From contig QQNC01000007.1 in NCBI GenBank assembly GCA_003402695.1, forward strand, positions 1-36,650: a stretch of DNA of 36,650 nt, in the 5' to 3' direction. This DNA is from Verrucomicrobiota bacterium. Lineage in GTDB: Bacteria; Verrucomicrobiota; Verrucomicrobiia; Opitutales; Opitutaceae. A program made the translations under genes and the position numbers. Below are positions 25,100-33,362 of the stretch, in pieces; position 1 is the first letter of the stretch, and each line of letters starts with the position of its first letter. The notes under the pieces are model-generated. The model made no database searches. It was given only the letters and a program-made list of their open reading frames with translations, and was not told the DNA's origin.

Positions 25100-25943
25100 G
25101 CCTAAAATCGCCCACATCGCCAACCTCTGGTCCCTCGTCAATCACCCCTCGGCCGCCAAGCAGTGGTCGCTGGAGAAGAAGATCCAAGCCGTTAAAGCCG
25201 CGGGTTTTGATGGCTTCACCACCGGCCTCACGCCCGAGTGCGGCCTTCTCGCCAAGAAATACGGCCTGAAGCACGTGCTCGGCTTCGTCTCCACCTCCTC
25301 GGGCGATCCCAAGGATTTCGCCAAGCGCATCCAGTCCCAGAAGGACGCCGGCGCCGTGCAGATCAACGTCCAGCTCGACGACCACGACACCCTGCCCGCC
25401 CTCGCAACCAAGCACTGGATCGCGATGGAGAAGGAGGCCGCCAAGATCGGCGGCGTGGTCCTCTCCCTCGAGGTCCACCGCGACTGCTGCACCGAGACCC
25501 CGGAAAAGACCTACGAGATCGCCCGCCTCTACAAGAAGGCCACGGGCAAGATGATCAAAATCAACTTCGATTTCTCGCACTTCTCCGTCGTGAAGCACCT
25601 CGGGCCCGGCAACTACGCCGAGCGTCTCCTCGACCATCCCGCCCTCGTGCAGAACGGCGAACAGTCGCACTGCCGCCCGTTCAACGGCCACCACTGCCAG
25701 GTGCCCGTCACCTACCAGGGCAAGCTCAGCGACGAGGCCAAGAGCTACCTCAATTTCTGCGTCGCCCTCTTCCGGGTCTGGAAGGCCGCGCCGAAGAACA
25801 AAAACCGCACCCTCTACGTCTGCCCGGAAATGGGGCCGTACCACGAGGGTGGCGCCGGCTACAACATCAGCGGCCTCCCGCCCGCGTGGCCCGACGCCGT
25901 CGTCCTGCGCCGCGAGCTCGACAAGGCCTGGAAGCGGGCGTGA
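25098..25943 (+). CDS. Sugar phosphate isomerase/epimerase-like TIM-barrel protein
   Basis: This 281-residue xylose-isomerase-like TIM barrel (AP endonuclease 2 superfamily) has AVKAAGFDGFTTGLTPE at strand two, an acidic/His metal set across LEVHRDCCTE, INFDFSHFSVV and the later CPEMGPYH. Members isomerise or epimerise keto-sugars or act on inositol derivatives; the substrate is not predictable here. It follows the dehydrogenase after a 130-bp palindromic element whose last bases provide the start codon. Context supports a role in the same catabolic pathway. Confidence 0.86.
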   Translation: MPKIAHIANLWSLVNHPSAAKQWSLEKKIQAVKAAGFDGFTTGLTPECGLLAKKYGLKHVLGFVSTSSGDPKDFAKRIQSQKDAGAVQINVQLDDHDTLPALATKHWIAMEKEAAKIGGVVLSLEVHRDCCTETPEKTYEIARLYKKATGKMIKINFDFSHFSVVKHLGPGNYAERLLDHPALVQNGEQSHCRPFNGHHCQVPVTYQGKLSDEAKSYLNFCVALFRVWKAAPKNKNRTLYVCPEMGPYHEGGAGYNISGLPPAWPDAVVLRRELDKAWKRA

Positions 25944-25950
25944 GCCCGTT

Positions 25951-26040
25951 TGTCAGTCTGCGCGCAGCGAAGACTCCCGTGGAACTTCGCTGCGCACTTT
26001 GATTCCGGCCAACTGGACCATTCGCCTCGGTCAGAAGGAC
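25951..26040. repeat. 90-bp interspersed palindrome, copy 2 (degenerate)
   Basis: Aligned without gaps to 15941-16030, about 66 of 90 positions match, including TCTG(A/C)GCGCAGCGA on the left and AACTGGA plus TCAGAA on the right. The inverted arms are decayed (about 17 of 26 pairs). It lies between the isomerase gene and the DUF4214 gene. Confidence 0.75.
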
Positions 26041-26049
26041 CCTCCGGCC

Positions 26050-27012
26050 ATGACCGCTTCCTCCAAACTGCCCAGCTGCCCGGCCTTCTTGCTGGGCGCG
26101 CTCCTCGCCCTGCTCGCCCTCCCCGTCCGCGCGCAACCCGTCTCCCGGCCCGGCCCGCTGCCCGGAACGCCGTATGGCCCGCCCCCGGGGCGTGTGCTGT
26201 TTTTCCCGGGGCCCAATTTCAGCGGCGAGCCCCTCATCGTGCCGGCCGCCGGTGCCCTCGAGAATCTGGAATACGTCCGCGACTCCCGCGGCCGCAAGTG
26301 GAACGACCGCATCGCCTCCATCCGGGTCGAGGGCCCGGTGCTGCTCCTCCTGTATGAGCACGCCGATTTCCAGGGCGCCACCGCGACGTTGACCCGCGAT
26401 GCCGCCGACCTGAATGCCCTCTCGCTCGGCGACCACCACGGCACGACCTGGGCCCAGCGGGTTTCCTCCGTCCGCATCGAACCCCTCCGGCCGGCCGCCC
26501 CGGGTTTCATCCAGTGGGAACGCCGCGACGCCGAACGCGCCGTCCGCGCCGCCTACCACGACCTCCTCGGCCGTGATCCTGACGAACGCGGCCAGCGCGA
26601 TTACCGCGACCGGCTGATGAGCCGCGGGTGGACCGAGGACCAGCTGCGCGATGCCATCCGCCACAGCCCCGAGTTCCTCCACCGCGACGTCAGCGAAATC
26701 ATCCGCCGGCTTTACCGCGAGGTGCTCCGGCGCGAGCCCGATCCCGCCGGCAGTGCCAAGTACTCCCGCGCCCTGCGCGAGGGCCTGTCGGAATCCGAGC
26801 TGCGGGCCGAACTCCTCCGCAGCCGCGAATACGCCGAGCTTCACGCCCGGGAAGTCATCGCCCGTGCCTACCGCGAAATTCTCCGCCGCGAGGCCGACGC
26901 CGCCGGATTCGCCACCTACCTGAAGCGCATGGCCGAGCAGGGCTGGGACGAAAACCGCGTCCGCGACGCCCTCCGCTCGAGCGACGAATACCGGCGGCTG
27001 CCGCGGCGCTAG
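26050..27012 (+). CDS. Exported beta-gamma-crystallin plus DUF4214 repeat protein
   Basis: The 320-residue protein has a signal peptide (LLGALLALLALPVRAQP). Two beta-gamma-crystallin Greek-key motifs follow: FFPGPNFSG near 51 and YEHADFQG near 102, each ending in a DRIASIRV or QRVSSVRI segment like the calcium-binding part of that fold. The C-terminal half holds three DUF4214-like helical repeats of about 52 residues (AAYHDLLGRDPDERG, LYREVLRREPDPAG, AYREILRREADAAG). DUF4214 is common in S-layer, phytase-like and RTX proteins, but its pairing with a crystallin module is unusual. The ORF track's earlier start runs through the 90-bp palindrome, so ATG 26050 is chosen. Confidence 0.85.
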   Translation: MTASSKLPSCPAFLLGALLALLALPVRAQPVSRPGPLPGTPYGPPPGRVLFFPGPNFSGEPLIVPAAGALENLEYVRDSRGRKWNDRIASIRVEGPVLLLLYEHADFQGATATLTRDAADLNALSLGDHHGTTWAQRVSSVRIEPLRPAAPGFIQWERRDAERAVRAAYHDLLGRDPDERGQRDYRDRLMSRGWTEDQLRDAIRHSPEFLHRDVSEIIRRLYREVLRREPDPAGSAKYSRALREGLSESELRAELLRSREYAELHAREVIARAYREILRREADAAGFATYLKRMAEQGWDENRVRDALRSSDEYRRLPRR

Positions 27013-27020
27013 CCGGTGGC

Positions 27021-27040
27021 ACGCGTTGGCCCCAACGCGT
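27021..27040. terminator. Palindrome between convergent genes
   Basis: ACGCGTTGG-CC-CCAACGCGT is a perfect 9-bp stem located between the DUF4214 gene and the convergent Gfo/Idh gene, followed by TTT. It could stop transcription from one or both sides; T-tracts are short. Confidence 0.45.
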
Positions 27041-27094
27041 TTGCTTGGGCGGGCTGGGCCAGCGGGCTGGAGTCAACCCGCTCGCCCGCATCCC

Positions 27095-28129
27095 TTAGCC
27101 GTATTTCGCCTTCAGCGTCCGCCCCTCGCTCGCGCTGCGGTCGGCCAAATCGAGAATGTGGATCGGGCGACGGGCCCACTCCGCGGTGATGATCAGCGGC
27201 ACGCCCTTCACCAGGTGCGCCGCGACGTTGGCGTAATATTTCTCCCACTGCGTCGGCGGATTCCGGCCCTTCGTGACCGTGGTCTGGTCGCCGGCGCGCA
27301 CGATGATCTCGTGGGTGTCGTACTCCCACAGGAACGTGCCCTTGGTGCCGGTCACCTCGACCATGCCGCGCTTCATGTTGGCATCGATCTGCGAAATGCA
27401 AAGCGTCGCCCACGCGCCGCTCTTGAAGCGCACGACGGCAAAGCCCTCGTCCTCAATCGTGTCCTGGCCCCACTTGGACTGCGGCGCCCAGAAGCCCTTT
27501 TTGGCCATGCCCGTGACCTCGGTGATCTCCGAGTTCACGAGCTGCAGCGCGTATTCCAGGACGTGAACGCCCCAGTCATAGAGGATGCCGCCGGAAATGG
27601 TCTTGCTGGAACGCCACCAGTCACCGGGCTTGCACCAGCCGCCCATGTGGCACTCGACGCGGACAAGATCACCGATCACGCCGGACTTCAGCACCTCCAG
27701 CGCCTTCATGATCGAGCCGTCCCAGTGGCGGTTATGATACGTGGACAGCATCACGCCGGCCTTCTTCGCCGCGGCGATCATCGTGTCGCACTCCGCCGTG
27801 GTGATCGCAAAGGGTTTCTCACACACCACGTGCCGGCCTGCGCGCAGGCACTGTAGCGCCAGCGGCGCGTGCGTGTTGTGCGGCGTGATGATCACGACGA
27901 GGTTCACCTCCGAACCTGCCAGCATCGCGCTCACGCTCGGGAAAGTCTGGATGCCGGGAAAATCCGTCGCGGCCACAGCGAGGCGCGCCGCATCCGGCTC
28001 GGCCACGGCCCAGGGCGTCATGCCCGCCTTCTGCATTTCCAGCAGATGGGAACGACCCATGTTAAAGGCACCGCCGTAACCGATGACGCCGACCTTGATT
28101 TCCTTGGCCTGCTTGTAGCGTGATTTCAT
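27095..28129 (-). CDS. Gfo/Idh/MocA family oxidoreductase
   Basis: The 344-residue protein has the N-terminal NAD(P)-binding Rossmann fold (VGVIGYGGAFNMGRSH, VVIITPHNTHAPLA) and the family signature HVVCEKPFAIT. The C-terminal alpha/beta domain carries the catalytic-type GGILYDWGVHVLEYALQL. Such enzymes oxidise or reduce sugars, inositols or sugar nucleotides, and Opitutaceae carry many. There is no Tat or Sec signal. It is divergent from the UroD-family gene with a 202-bp spacer and convergent with DUF4214. Confidence 0.92.
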   Translation of the reverse strand: MKSRYKQAKEIKVGVIGYGGAFNMGRSHLLEMQKAGMTPWAVAEPDAARLAVAATDFPGIQTFPSVSAMLAGSEVNLVVIITPHNTHAPLALQCLRAGRHVVCEKPFAITTAECDTMIAAAKKAGVMLSTYHNRHWDGSIMKALEVLKSGVIGDLVRVECHMGGWCKPGDWWRSSKTISGGILYDWGVHVLEYALQLVNSEITEVTGMAKKGFWAPQSKWGQDTIEDEGFAVVRFKSGAWATLCISQIDANMKRGMVEVTGTKGTFLWEYDTHEIIVRAGDQTTVTKGRNPPTQWEKYYANVAAHLVKGVPLIITAEWARRPIHILDLADRSASEGRTLKAKYG

Positions 28130-28331
28130 GGGTAAATCCTAAAAAACAGCCGGGGTGATTCCCCGGCGAAGCCCCTTGACCTAAGGCCGCCGCCGCCCGC
28201 TTCAAAACTATTCGCATCGGCCGCGCCAAAAAATGCGGCGCTTAGTGCATCCCCTGCGGAGCCGGCGCCGCTCTTTCCGCGCATAGTCCCACGCCAGAGG
28301 ACTCATTCCGGAGCCTGCCCACGCCCCTTCC

Positions 28332-29345
28332 ATGACCAAACGCGACGTCATCCGCCAAGTCCTCTCCCACCAGCGCCCGCCCTATGTGCCGTGGTCGTTC
28401 TCGTTTACGCTGGAGGCGAGGGAGAAGCTCGAGCGCCACTTCGGGTCCACCTGCCTCGACCTGCTGCTGCACGATCATCTCGCCTGGGCCGTGAATCCCG
28501 CCGGTAGCTTTGTGGACCTGGGCCAGGATCGGTTCCGCGATCCCTTCGGCGTGGTGTGGGACCGCTCGGTGGACAAGGACATCGGCCAGGTGGTCAGCCC
28601 GCAGCTCGGCGAACCCACGCTCACCGGCTACCGGTTTCCGGATCCGACCGACGGCACTTTTTTCAACGCCGTGCCGGAGATGATCGCGCGCCAGCCCGAC
28701 TGCTTCCGGGTGTTCCCCATCGGCTTTTCGCTCTACGAGCGCGCCTGGACGTTGCGGGGCATGGAGAACCTGATGATGGACTTCGTCGAAAACCCGGACT
28801 TTGTGCGCGAACTGCTGCGCGCGATCGCGGATTTCAACCTTGCCCAGGTCCGGCACGCCCTGACCTTCGACATCGACGGCGTATACTTCGGCGACGACTG
28901 GGGCCAGCAGCAGGGCCTGCAGATGGGGCCGGGGCTCTGGCACGAGTTCATCGAGCCCGAGCTGAAGCGCATGTACGCCGCGGTGCGGTCGGCGGGAAAA
29001 TCCGTGTTCATCCACTCGTGCGGCGACGTGGACGAACTGTTCGACTCGCTCATCGCGGACGGCGTGAACTGCTTCAATCCCTTCCAGCCCGAGGTGATGA
29101 ACGTGGCCGAGCTGATCCCGCGCTTTCACGGCCGCCTCGCGTTTCATGGCGGCCTTTCGACCCAGCGGACCCTCCCCTATGGCACAGCCGACGACGTGCG
29201 GGCGGAGACGCGCCGCCTGATCGCGCTCGGTCGTGACGGCGGCTACATCCTTGCGCCGGCGCACGCCGTCGAGAGCGACGTGCCGCTGGAGAACATGCTG
29301 GCCTTTATTGACGAAGCGCTGGGCCAGCCGGGCTTCAAGCGCTGA
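28332..29345 (+). CDS. Uroporphyrinogen decarboxylase-family methyltransferase-like protein
   Basis: The 337-residue TIM-barrel protein belongs to the UroD/MtaA superfamily. It has an opening RPPYVPWSF, a central FGDDWGQQQGLQMGP, and HSCGD followed by a later Cys (VNCFNPFQPE) in the position of the zinc ligands of corrinoid-dependent methyltransferases. It lacks the N-terminal arginines of true HemE, so heme synthesis is unlikely; in this group the substrate is often a methylated compound or sugar-derived. It is divergent from the Gfo/Idh gene, suggesting a shared regulatory region. No recognisable Shine-Dalgarno sequence precedes ATG 28332. Confidence 0.86.
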   Translation: MTKRDVIRQVLSHQRPPYVPWSFSFTLEAREKLERHFGSTCLDLLLHDHLAWAVNPAGSFVDLGQDRFRDPFGVVWDRSVDKDIGQVVSPQLGEPTLTGYRFPDPTDGTFFNAVPEMIARQPDCFRVFPIGFSLYERAWTLRGMENLMMDFVENPDFVRELLRAIADFNLAQVRHALTFDIDGVYFGDDWGQQQGLQMGPGLWHEFIEPELKRMYAAVRSAGKSVFIHSCGDVDELFDSLIADGVNCFNPFQPEVMNVAELIPRFHGRLAFHGGLSTQRTLPYGTADDVRAETRRLIALGRDGGYILAPAHAVESDVPLENMLAFIDEALGQPGFKR

Positions 29346-29417
29346 GCGGGTTTGCGCCGGCCGGATCGGCTTCCGACTCCCCCGGGACAGCCGGGAGGCT
29401 CCGTCCGTTTCAAACCA

Positions 29418-29432
29418 AACCTAGGCTAGGTT
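29418..29432. terminator. Short palindrome between convergent genes
   Basis: AACCTAG-G-CTAGGTT is a perfect 7-bp inverted repeat with a one-base centre, between the UroD-family gene and the PhnA-type gene. A one-base loop is too tight for a full stem; it may be part of a weak bidirectional terminator or a binding site. Confidence 0.3.
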
Positions 29433-29436
29433 CGGG

Positions 29437-29763
29437 TCAGGCCTTTTTCACGAAGCAGGCCTTCAGCGCCAGGGCCACGCCGTCGATCTTGCCGTCAATT
29501 TCGTGGACTCCCTCGACCAGCCGGATGCTTTTCATCTTCGCCCCTTGCTTGAGCACACCGGAGCCGCCCCGGAGCTTGAGGTCCTTGATCAGGATCACGG
29601 CGTCACCGTCGACGAGCACGGTCCCATGCGCGTCGCGCACCTCCCGCGGCGCCTCGGCCACGGCCGCTTTCGGCCATTCATGGCCGCAGGTCGCGCACTC
29701 CCAGCGGTCGGGGTGACTGATGATATCCTCCATCGTGCAGGCCGGGCAGGTGGTCTTTTCCAT
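29437..29763 (-). CDS. yjdM: PhnA/YjdM family zinc-ribbon protein
   Basis: The 108-residue protein has an N-terminal zinc ribbon (CPAC, then CATC with GHEWP) followed by the PhnA domain (VRDAHGTVLVDGDAVILIKDLKLRGGSGVLKQG, IRLVEGVHEIDGKIDG). Its name derives from linkage to phosphonate genes in E. coli, but the true function is unclear and the protein is widespread as a stand-alone gene. No phosphonate genes are nearby. The start at 29763 places the ribbon at the N-terminus as usual; the ORF-track extension crosses the tRNA region. Confidence 0.9.
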   Translation of the reverse strand: MEKTTCPACTMEDIISHPDRWECATCGHEWPKAAVAEAPREVRDAHGTVLVDGDAVILIKDLKLRGGSGVLKQGAKMKSIRLVEGVHEIDGKIDGVALALKACFVKKA

Positions 29764-29900
29764 GTTTATCCGCGACGATGAACGCCCAGCGGTCGCACAA
29801 GCAAGAGCCGAGCCCACGGTGCCGCCGGACGGGTGGCCGCTGATTTCAGTACTTGCGGCAGGATTTTTTTTGCTGCAACGTGCGCCCCCTTGTGAGTCAA

Positions 29901-29975
29901 GGCGCGGTAGCCAAGTGGTAAGGCCGAGCTCTGCAAAAGCTCTATGCGCCGGTTCAATTCCGGCCCGCGCCTCCA
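29901..29975 (+). tRNA. tRNA-Cys (GCA), CCA encoded
   Basis: The cloverleaf is complete. The acceptor GGCGCGG pairs with CCGCGCC, the anticodon stem GAGCT pairs with AGCTC around CTGCAAA (anticodon GCA at 29933-29935), and the T-stem GCCGG pairs with CCGGC around TTCAATT. The discriminator is T and CCA is encoded at 29973-29975, all typical of tRNA-Cys. It stands alone, with the small PhnA-type gene divergent upstream. Confidence 0.96.
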
Positions 29976-30010
29976 CTCTCAAAATGAGAGAGTGGCAGCA
30001 GAGTGGCAGC
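29973..30010 (+). repeat. Hairpin and 11-bp tandem repeat abutting the tRNA
   Basis: CCACTCTC (29973-29980, including the tRNA CCA) pairs perfectly with GAGAGTGG (29988-29995). AGAGTGGCAGC is then repeated directly at 29989-29999 and 30000-30010. The stem has no T-tract. It may be a processing or termination structure or a remnant of integration. Confidence 0.6.
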
Positions 30011-30302
30011 AAGCTGGGACCTATTTTGCACTTTTGACCGGCGGTCGAGCCAAGCTCCCGCGGCCCGCTTCGTGACCGGGACCCGGCAGGGGCAGAAACT
30101 CCCTCCGGGATCCCCGCCATGGCTCAAGCAACCGCCCAGCGTGGGATTGTGGCCGTGGCTCCGGCACCCGCTACCATTCGCCGTCGATGCCGGCCGGGGT
30201 CAAACCGGCCAGGCCCGGTTCCGGGGCGCGACTGGGAGCGCAATCTAGGTCGCTATTTGCTGGTTTGGTCATATTATTCCCAGCAACCGGCTAATTTTCA
30301 TC
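30011..30302. other. Non-coding spacer before the signalling genes
   Basis: Nothing recognisable as a gene is present; the short ORFs here have no family character. The last 60 bases are AT-richer and include the inverted pair TTGCTGG (30257-30263) and CCAGCAA (30280-30286) around TATTAT, a plausible promoter or operator for the downstream gene. Confidence 0.5.
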
Positions 30303-33300
30303 ATGAGACTAAGTAAAAAGCCCAAGCCAAAGGCTATTATTTACCGTGCGCCCAAGAGTGCAGCCATGGTTAAAGCCCCGCGACCGAAGGTTAAGGCCGA
30401 TCCCGCCGCGACCACGCAGGGTTTGCTGATCGTCGGTATTGGCGCTTCGGCCGGAGGGCTGGCGGCCTACGAGGCGTTCTTTTCCACCCTGCCCCCTGAT
30501 ACGGATCTGAGAATGGCGTTCGTGCTGGTTCAGCACCTGGCCCCGGACCATGTGAGCCTGCTGCCCGAACTCGTTCAGCGCTTCACCCACCTGAAGGTGC
30601 ATCTGATCACCAGCGGCATGGTGGTACGCCCAAACTGTGTCTACGTCATCCCAGCCGGCCAGGATGTGGCGATCATCAACGGCGAGTTCCAGCTCCTGGC
30701 GCAGAGCACCACCCGCGGGCTGCGCCTGCCGATTGACTTCTTCTTCACTTCCCTGGCCCAGGATCAGCAAGAAAACGCGGTGGCCATCGTGCTTTCCGGC
30801 ACCGGCAGCGATGGCACCTTGGGGGGGCGGGCCATCAAGGCCGAGGGCGGCATCGTCCTGGCACAGACGCCCACGAGCACTGAGTTTGGCAGCATGCCCC
30901 AGAGCGCCATCCAGGCCGGCATCGTGGACCAGATGCTGTTGCCCCATGAAATGGGCAAGCAGCTGATCGCCTACTCGAAGCACTGCCAAGGCCGGCCAAT
31001 CTATCGGCACCCGGAGTCGCACTCGACGAGTGGCGACGCCCGGGCAAAAATTTTCGTCCTGCTGCGGAAACACACCGGGCATGACTTCTCCCTCTATAAA
31101 ACGAGCACCATCAACCGCCGCATCCAACGGCGGATGGCGTTGCTCCAAATCAATGACCTGCCGGCCTACGTCCTGTACCTGCAGCGCAACCCGGCTGAAT
31201 TGGATCTCTTGATCCGTGAATTCCTGATTGGAGTGACGCGCTTTTTTCGCGACCCGGAGGTTTTCGCGGTGCTGAAGGAGAGTGTTATCCCCCAATTGCT
31301 GGCGAACCAGCCGGAAGACGGCGTGGTCCGGCTGTGGGTCGCGGCCTGTTCCACCGGCGAGGAAGCCTACTCGATCGCCATTCTGGTCCAGGAGTGTCAG
31401 GAACTGCTCAATCTCCACGGCCCGGTGCAGATCTTTGCGAGCGACATCGATGGCCATGCGATCGACTACGCGCGCTCGGGGCGGTATCCGGCGGGAATTG
31501 CCGCGAATCTTACGCGGGAGCGGCTGAAGCGCTTCTTTACGTTCGAACCGGGCACAGGCGGCTACCGCGTCGACAAAAGAATCCGCGAACTCGTGGTGTT
31601 TTCAGAGCAGAACATCATCAAGGATCCCCCGTTTTCCCGGCTCGATCTCATCAGCTGTCGAAATTTCCTGATCTATCTGACCGCCGAACTGCAGCGGAAG
31701 GTCATGGCCACCTTTCATTTTGCGCTGAAGCCCGCGGGCACCCTGTTGCTGGGCGGCTCCGAAACGGCCGGCGATTCCCCCCTCTTGTTCGAAACCCTGG
31801 ATTACGGGGCCAGACTGTATCGCCGGCGAATGACGTGGAAGAGTGGGATGAAAGTCCCGCCGGCCCTGTCGCTGCGGCCGGACGTCCCAGCCCAGCCGCC
31901 CGCTGCAGCCCAGGATAACCGCTTCAAGTTCAATCAGCGCTTGGCGACGGCGCGGATTCGGCTTCACCAAGTCAACCGGAGCGGTTTTGTGGTCAATGGA
32001 CTCGGGGATATCCTCCACTGGCATGGGCCCGTCGGGAAGTTCCTGCAACCGGCGAAGGCCACGCCGCGGGCAAAAAACATCCTGACTTCCGTGCACCGGG
32101 ACCTCGAGCCCAGCTTGCGATCCGCCTTCCACGAAGCCACGCAGACCGAGATCACCGTCCATCGCCCGAGCCTGCGGCTCAAGGTCGCCCGCCACCTTCG
32201 GCGGGTGGATTTGGCCGTCCTCGCCCTCCAGCCCGAACCGGGACAGGTCCCGGAATCGCGCCTGTACCTGGTCACCTTCGAAGAGCAACCGACCGCCGCG
32301 CTGGCGCCACCGGCGCGAGCCGACCAGCCCACCCAGCTTCCGGCCCATCCGGCCCCACGCGTGACCCAAGACACTTTCATCGCCCTCCAGCAGACCCTGC
32401 GGGCCAAGGATGAATACCTCCAGAGCGCCAGCGAGGAACTGCAAAGCTCGTCCGAGGAGCTCAAGGCTTCCAACGATGAGATGCAGTCGATGAACGAGGA
32501 GTTGCAATCCGCCAATGAGGAGCTGGAGACCTCCAAGGAGGAATTGCAGTCGCTCAACGAGGAGCTGGCCACGGTCAACACCGAGTTGAACAGCAAGCTC
32601 ACGGACCTGACGCGGGCCAACAACGACATGAACAACCTGGTCGCGGGCACCGGCATCGCGACGGTATTCCTGGACTACCAGTTGCGCATCATGCGCTTCA
32701 CCCCGGCGTTCAACTCCTTCATCAACCTGCTCCCCTCCGATGTGGGTCGGCCGATCCTCCACTTCACCAACAGCCTGATCGGCTACGATCGCCTGGGGGC
32801 GGATGTGCAGGGCGTGCTGGACACGCTCGCGGTCAAGGAGGTCGAGGTGCAGGCCAAGACGGGGGAGTGGTATTTGATGCGGATCCAGCCCTACCGGACC
32901 GTCGACCACGTGATCGAAGGGGCGGTGATCTCCTTCTTTGGCATCACGGAAATCGTGCGGGCGCGCCTCGCCCTCCAGCAGACCAGTCACCTCATGCGCA
33001 TGGCCGTGGTGGTAAAGGATTCCCACGATGCGATCACCATGCAGGACTTGGCGGGCCGCACCCTCGCCTGGAACCCCAGTGCGGTCCGGATCTATGGCTG
33101 GAGCGAAGCCGAAGCCCTGCAGCTCAATGTCCGTGACCGGATTCCCCCGAAGCTGGAGCCGATGGAAATAGCCAAAATCCATGAGCTCGGCGAGGCCCCG
33201 ACCATCCTGCCCTACCGCACCCAACGGCTCAGCAAGAGCGGGGCGGTGGTGGACATCTGGATGACCGCCACCGCTCTGTTGGATCAGGCCGGCAAGATGT

Positions 33301-33362
33301 ATGCGGTGGCAACCACGGAAAGAACGGTCAACGAGAACCAAGTGGAAAGGAGCGCGCCGTGA
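30303..33362 (+). CDS. CheB-CheR-PAS hybrid signalling protein
   Basis: The 1019-residue cytoplasmic protein fuses a CheB methylesterase (about 38-225, GASAGG with S49, QHL with H78, GTGSDG with D170) and a CheR methyltransferase (about 240-510, FFRDPEVF, AACSTGEEAYS SAM site, ASDIDGHAI, SCRNFLIYL). A linker follows, then a long coiled coil (about 695-785) made of EELQSxNEEL-type heptads, and two PAS domains (about 785-890 and 900-1010). CheB and CheR oppose each other on receptor glutamates, so the fusion may tune methylation or act as a scaffold sensor. There is no CheB receiver domain. The stop overlaps the kinase start as GTGA. ATG 30366 is an alternative start. Confidence 0.93.
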   Translation: MRLSKKPKPKAIIYRAPKSAAMVKAPRPKVKADPAATTQGLLIVGIGASAGGLAAYEAFFSTLPPDTDLRMAFVLVQHLAPDHVSLLPELVQRFTHLKVHLITSGMVVRPNCVYVIPAGQDVAIINGEFQLLAQSTTRGLRLPIDFFFTSLAQDQQENAVAIVLSGTGSDGTLGGRAIKAEGGIVLAQTPTSTEFGSMPQSAIQAGIVDQMLLPHEMGKQLIAYSKHCQGRPIYRHPESHSTSGDARAKIFVLLRKHTGHDFSLYKTSTINRRIQRRMALLQINDLPAYVLYLQRNPAELDLLIREFLIGVTRFFRDPEVFAVLKESVIPQLLANQPEDGVVRLWVAACSTGEEAYSIAILVQECQELLNLHGPVQIFASDIDGHAIDYARSGRYPAGIAANLTRERLKRFFTFEPGTGGYRVDKRIRELVVFSEQNIIKDPPFSRLDLISCRNFLIYLTAELQRKVMATFHFALKPAGTLLLGGSETAGDSPLLFETLDYGARLYRRRMTWKSGMKVPPALSLRPDVPAQPPAAAQDNRFKFNQRLATARIRLHQVNRSGFVVNGLGDILHWHGPVGKFLQPAKATPRAKNILTSVHRDLEPSLRSAFHEATQTEITVHRPSLRLKVARHLRRVDLAVLALQPEPGQVPESRLYLVTFEEQPTAALAPPARADQPTQLPAHPAPRVTQDTFIALQQTLRAKDEYLQSASEELQSSSEELKASNDEMQSMNEELQSANEELETSKEELQSLNEELATVNTELNSKLTDLTRANNDMNNLVAGTGIATVFLDYQLRIMRFTPAFNSFINLLPSDVGRPILHFTNSLIGYDRLGADVQGVLDTLAVKEVEVQAKTGEWYLMRIQPYRTVDHVIEGAVISFFGITEIVRARLALQQTSHLMRMAVVVKDSHDAITMQDLAGRTLAWNPSAVRIYGWSEAEALQLNVRDRIPPKLEPMEIAKIHELGEAPTILPYRTQRLSKSGAVVDIWMTATALLDQAGKMYAVATTERTVNENQVERSAP

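Noticed and set aside
25849-26049. N-terminal extension of the DUF4214 protein
   Set aside because: It overlaps the isomerase gene and reads through the decayed palindrome. The signal peptide begins at ATG 26050.
28130-28331. Riboswitch or operator in the divergent Gfo/Idh-UroD spacer
   Set aside because: Only short GC-rich inverted pairs were found. There is no conserved riboswitch core that I can recognise.
28332-29345. HemE (uroporphyrinogen decarboxylase) for heme synthesis
   Set aside because: The N-terminal arginine motif of HemE is missing and a zinc-ligand-like HSCGD is present, which points to the methyltransferase branch.
32395-32620. DNA repeats in the CheB-CheR gene
   Set aside because: The periodicity comes from the heptads of a coiled coil (EELQS, NEEL) common in this family, not from a separate repeat element.
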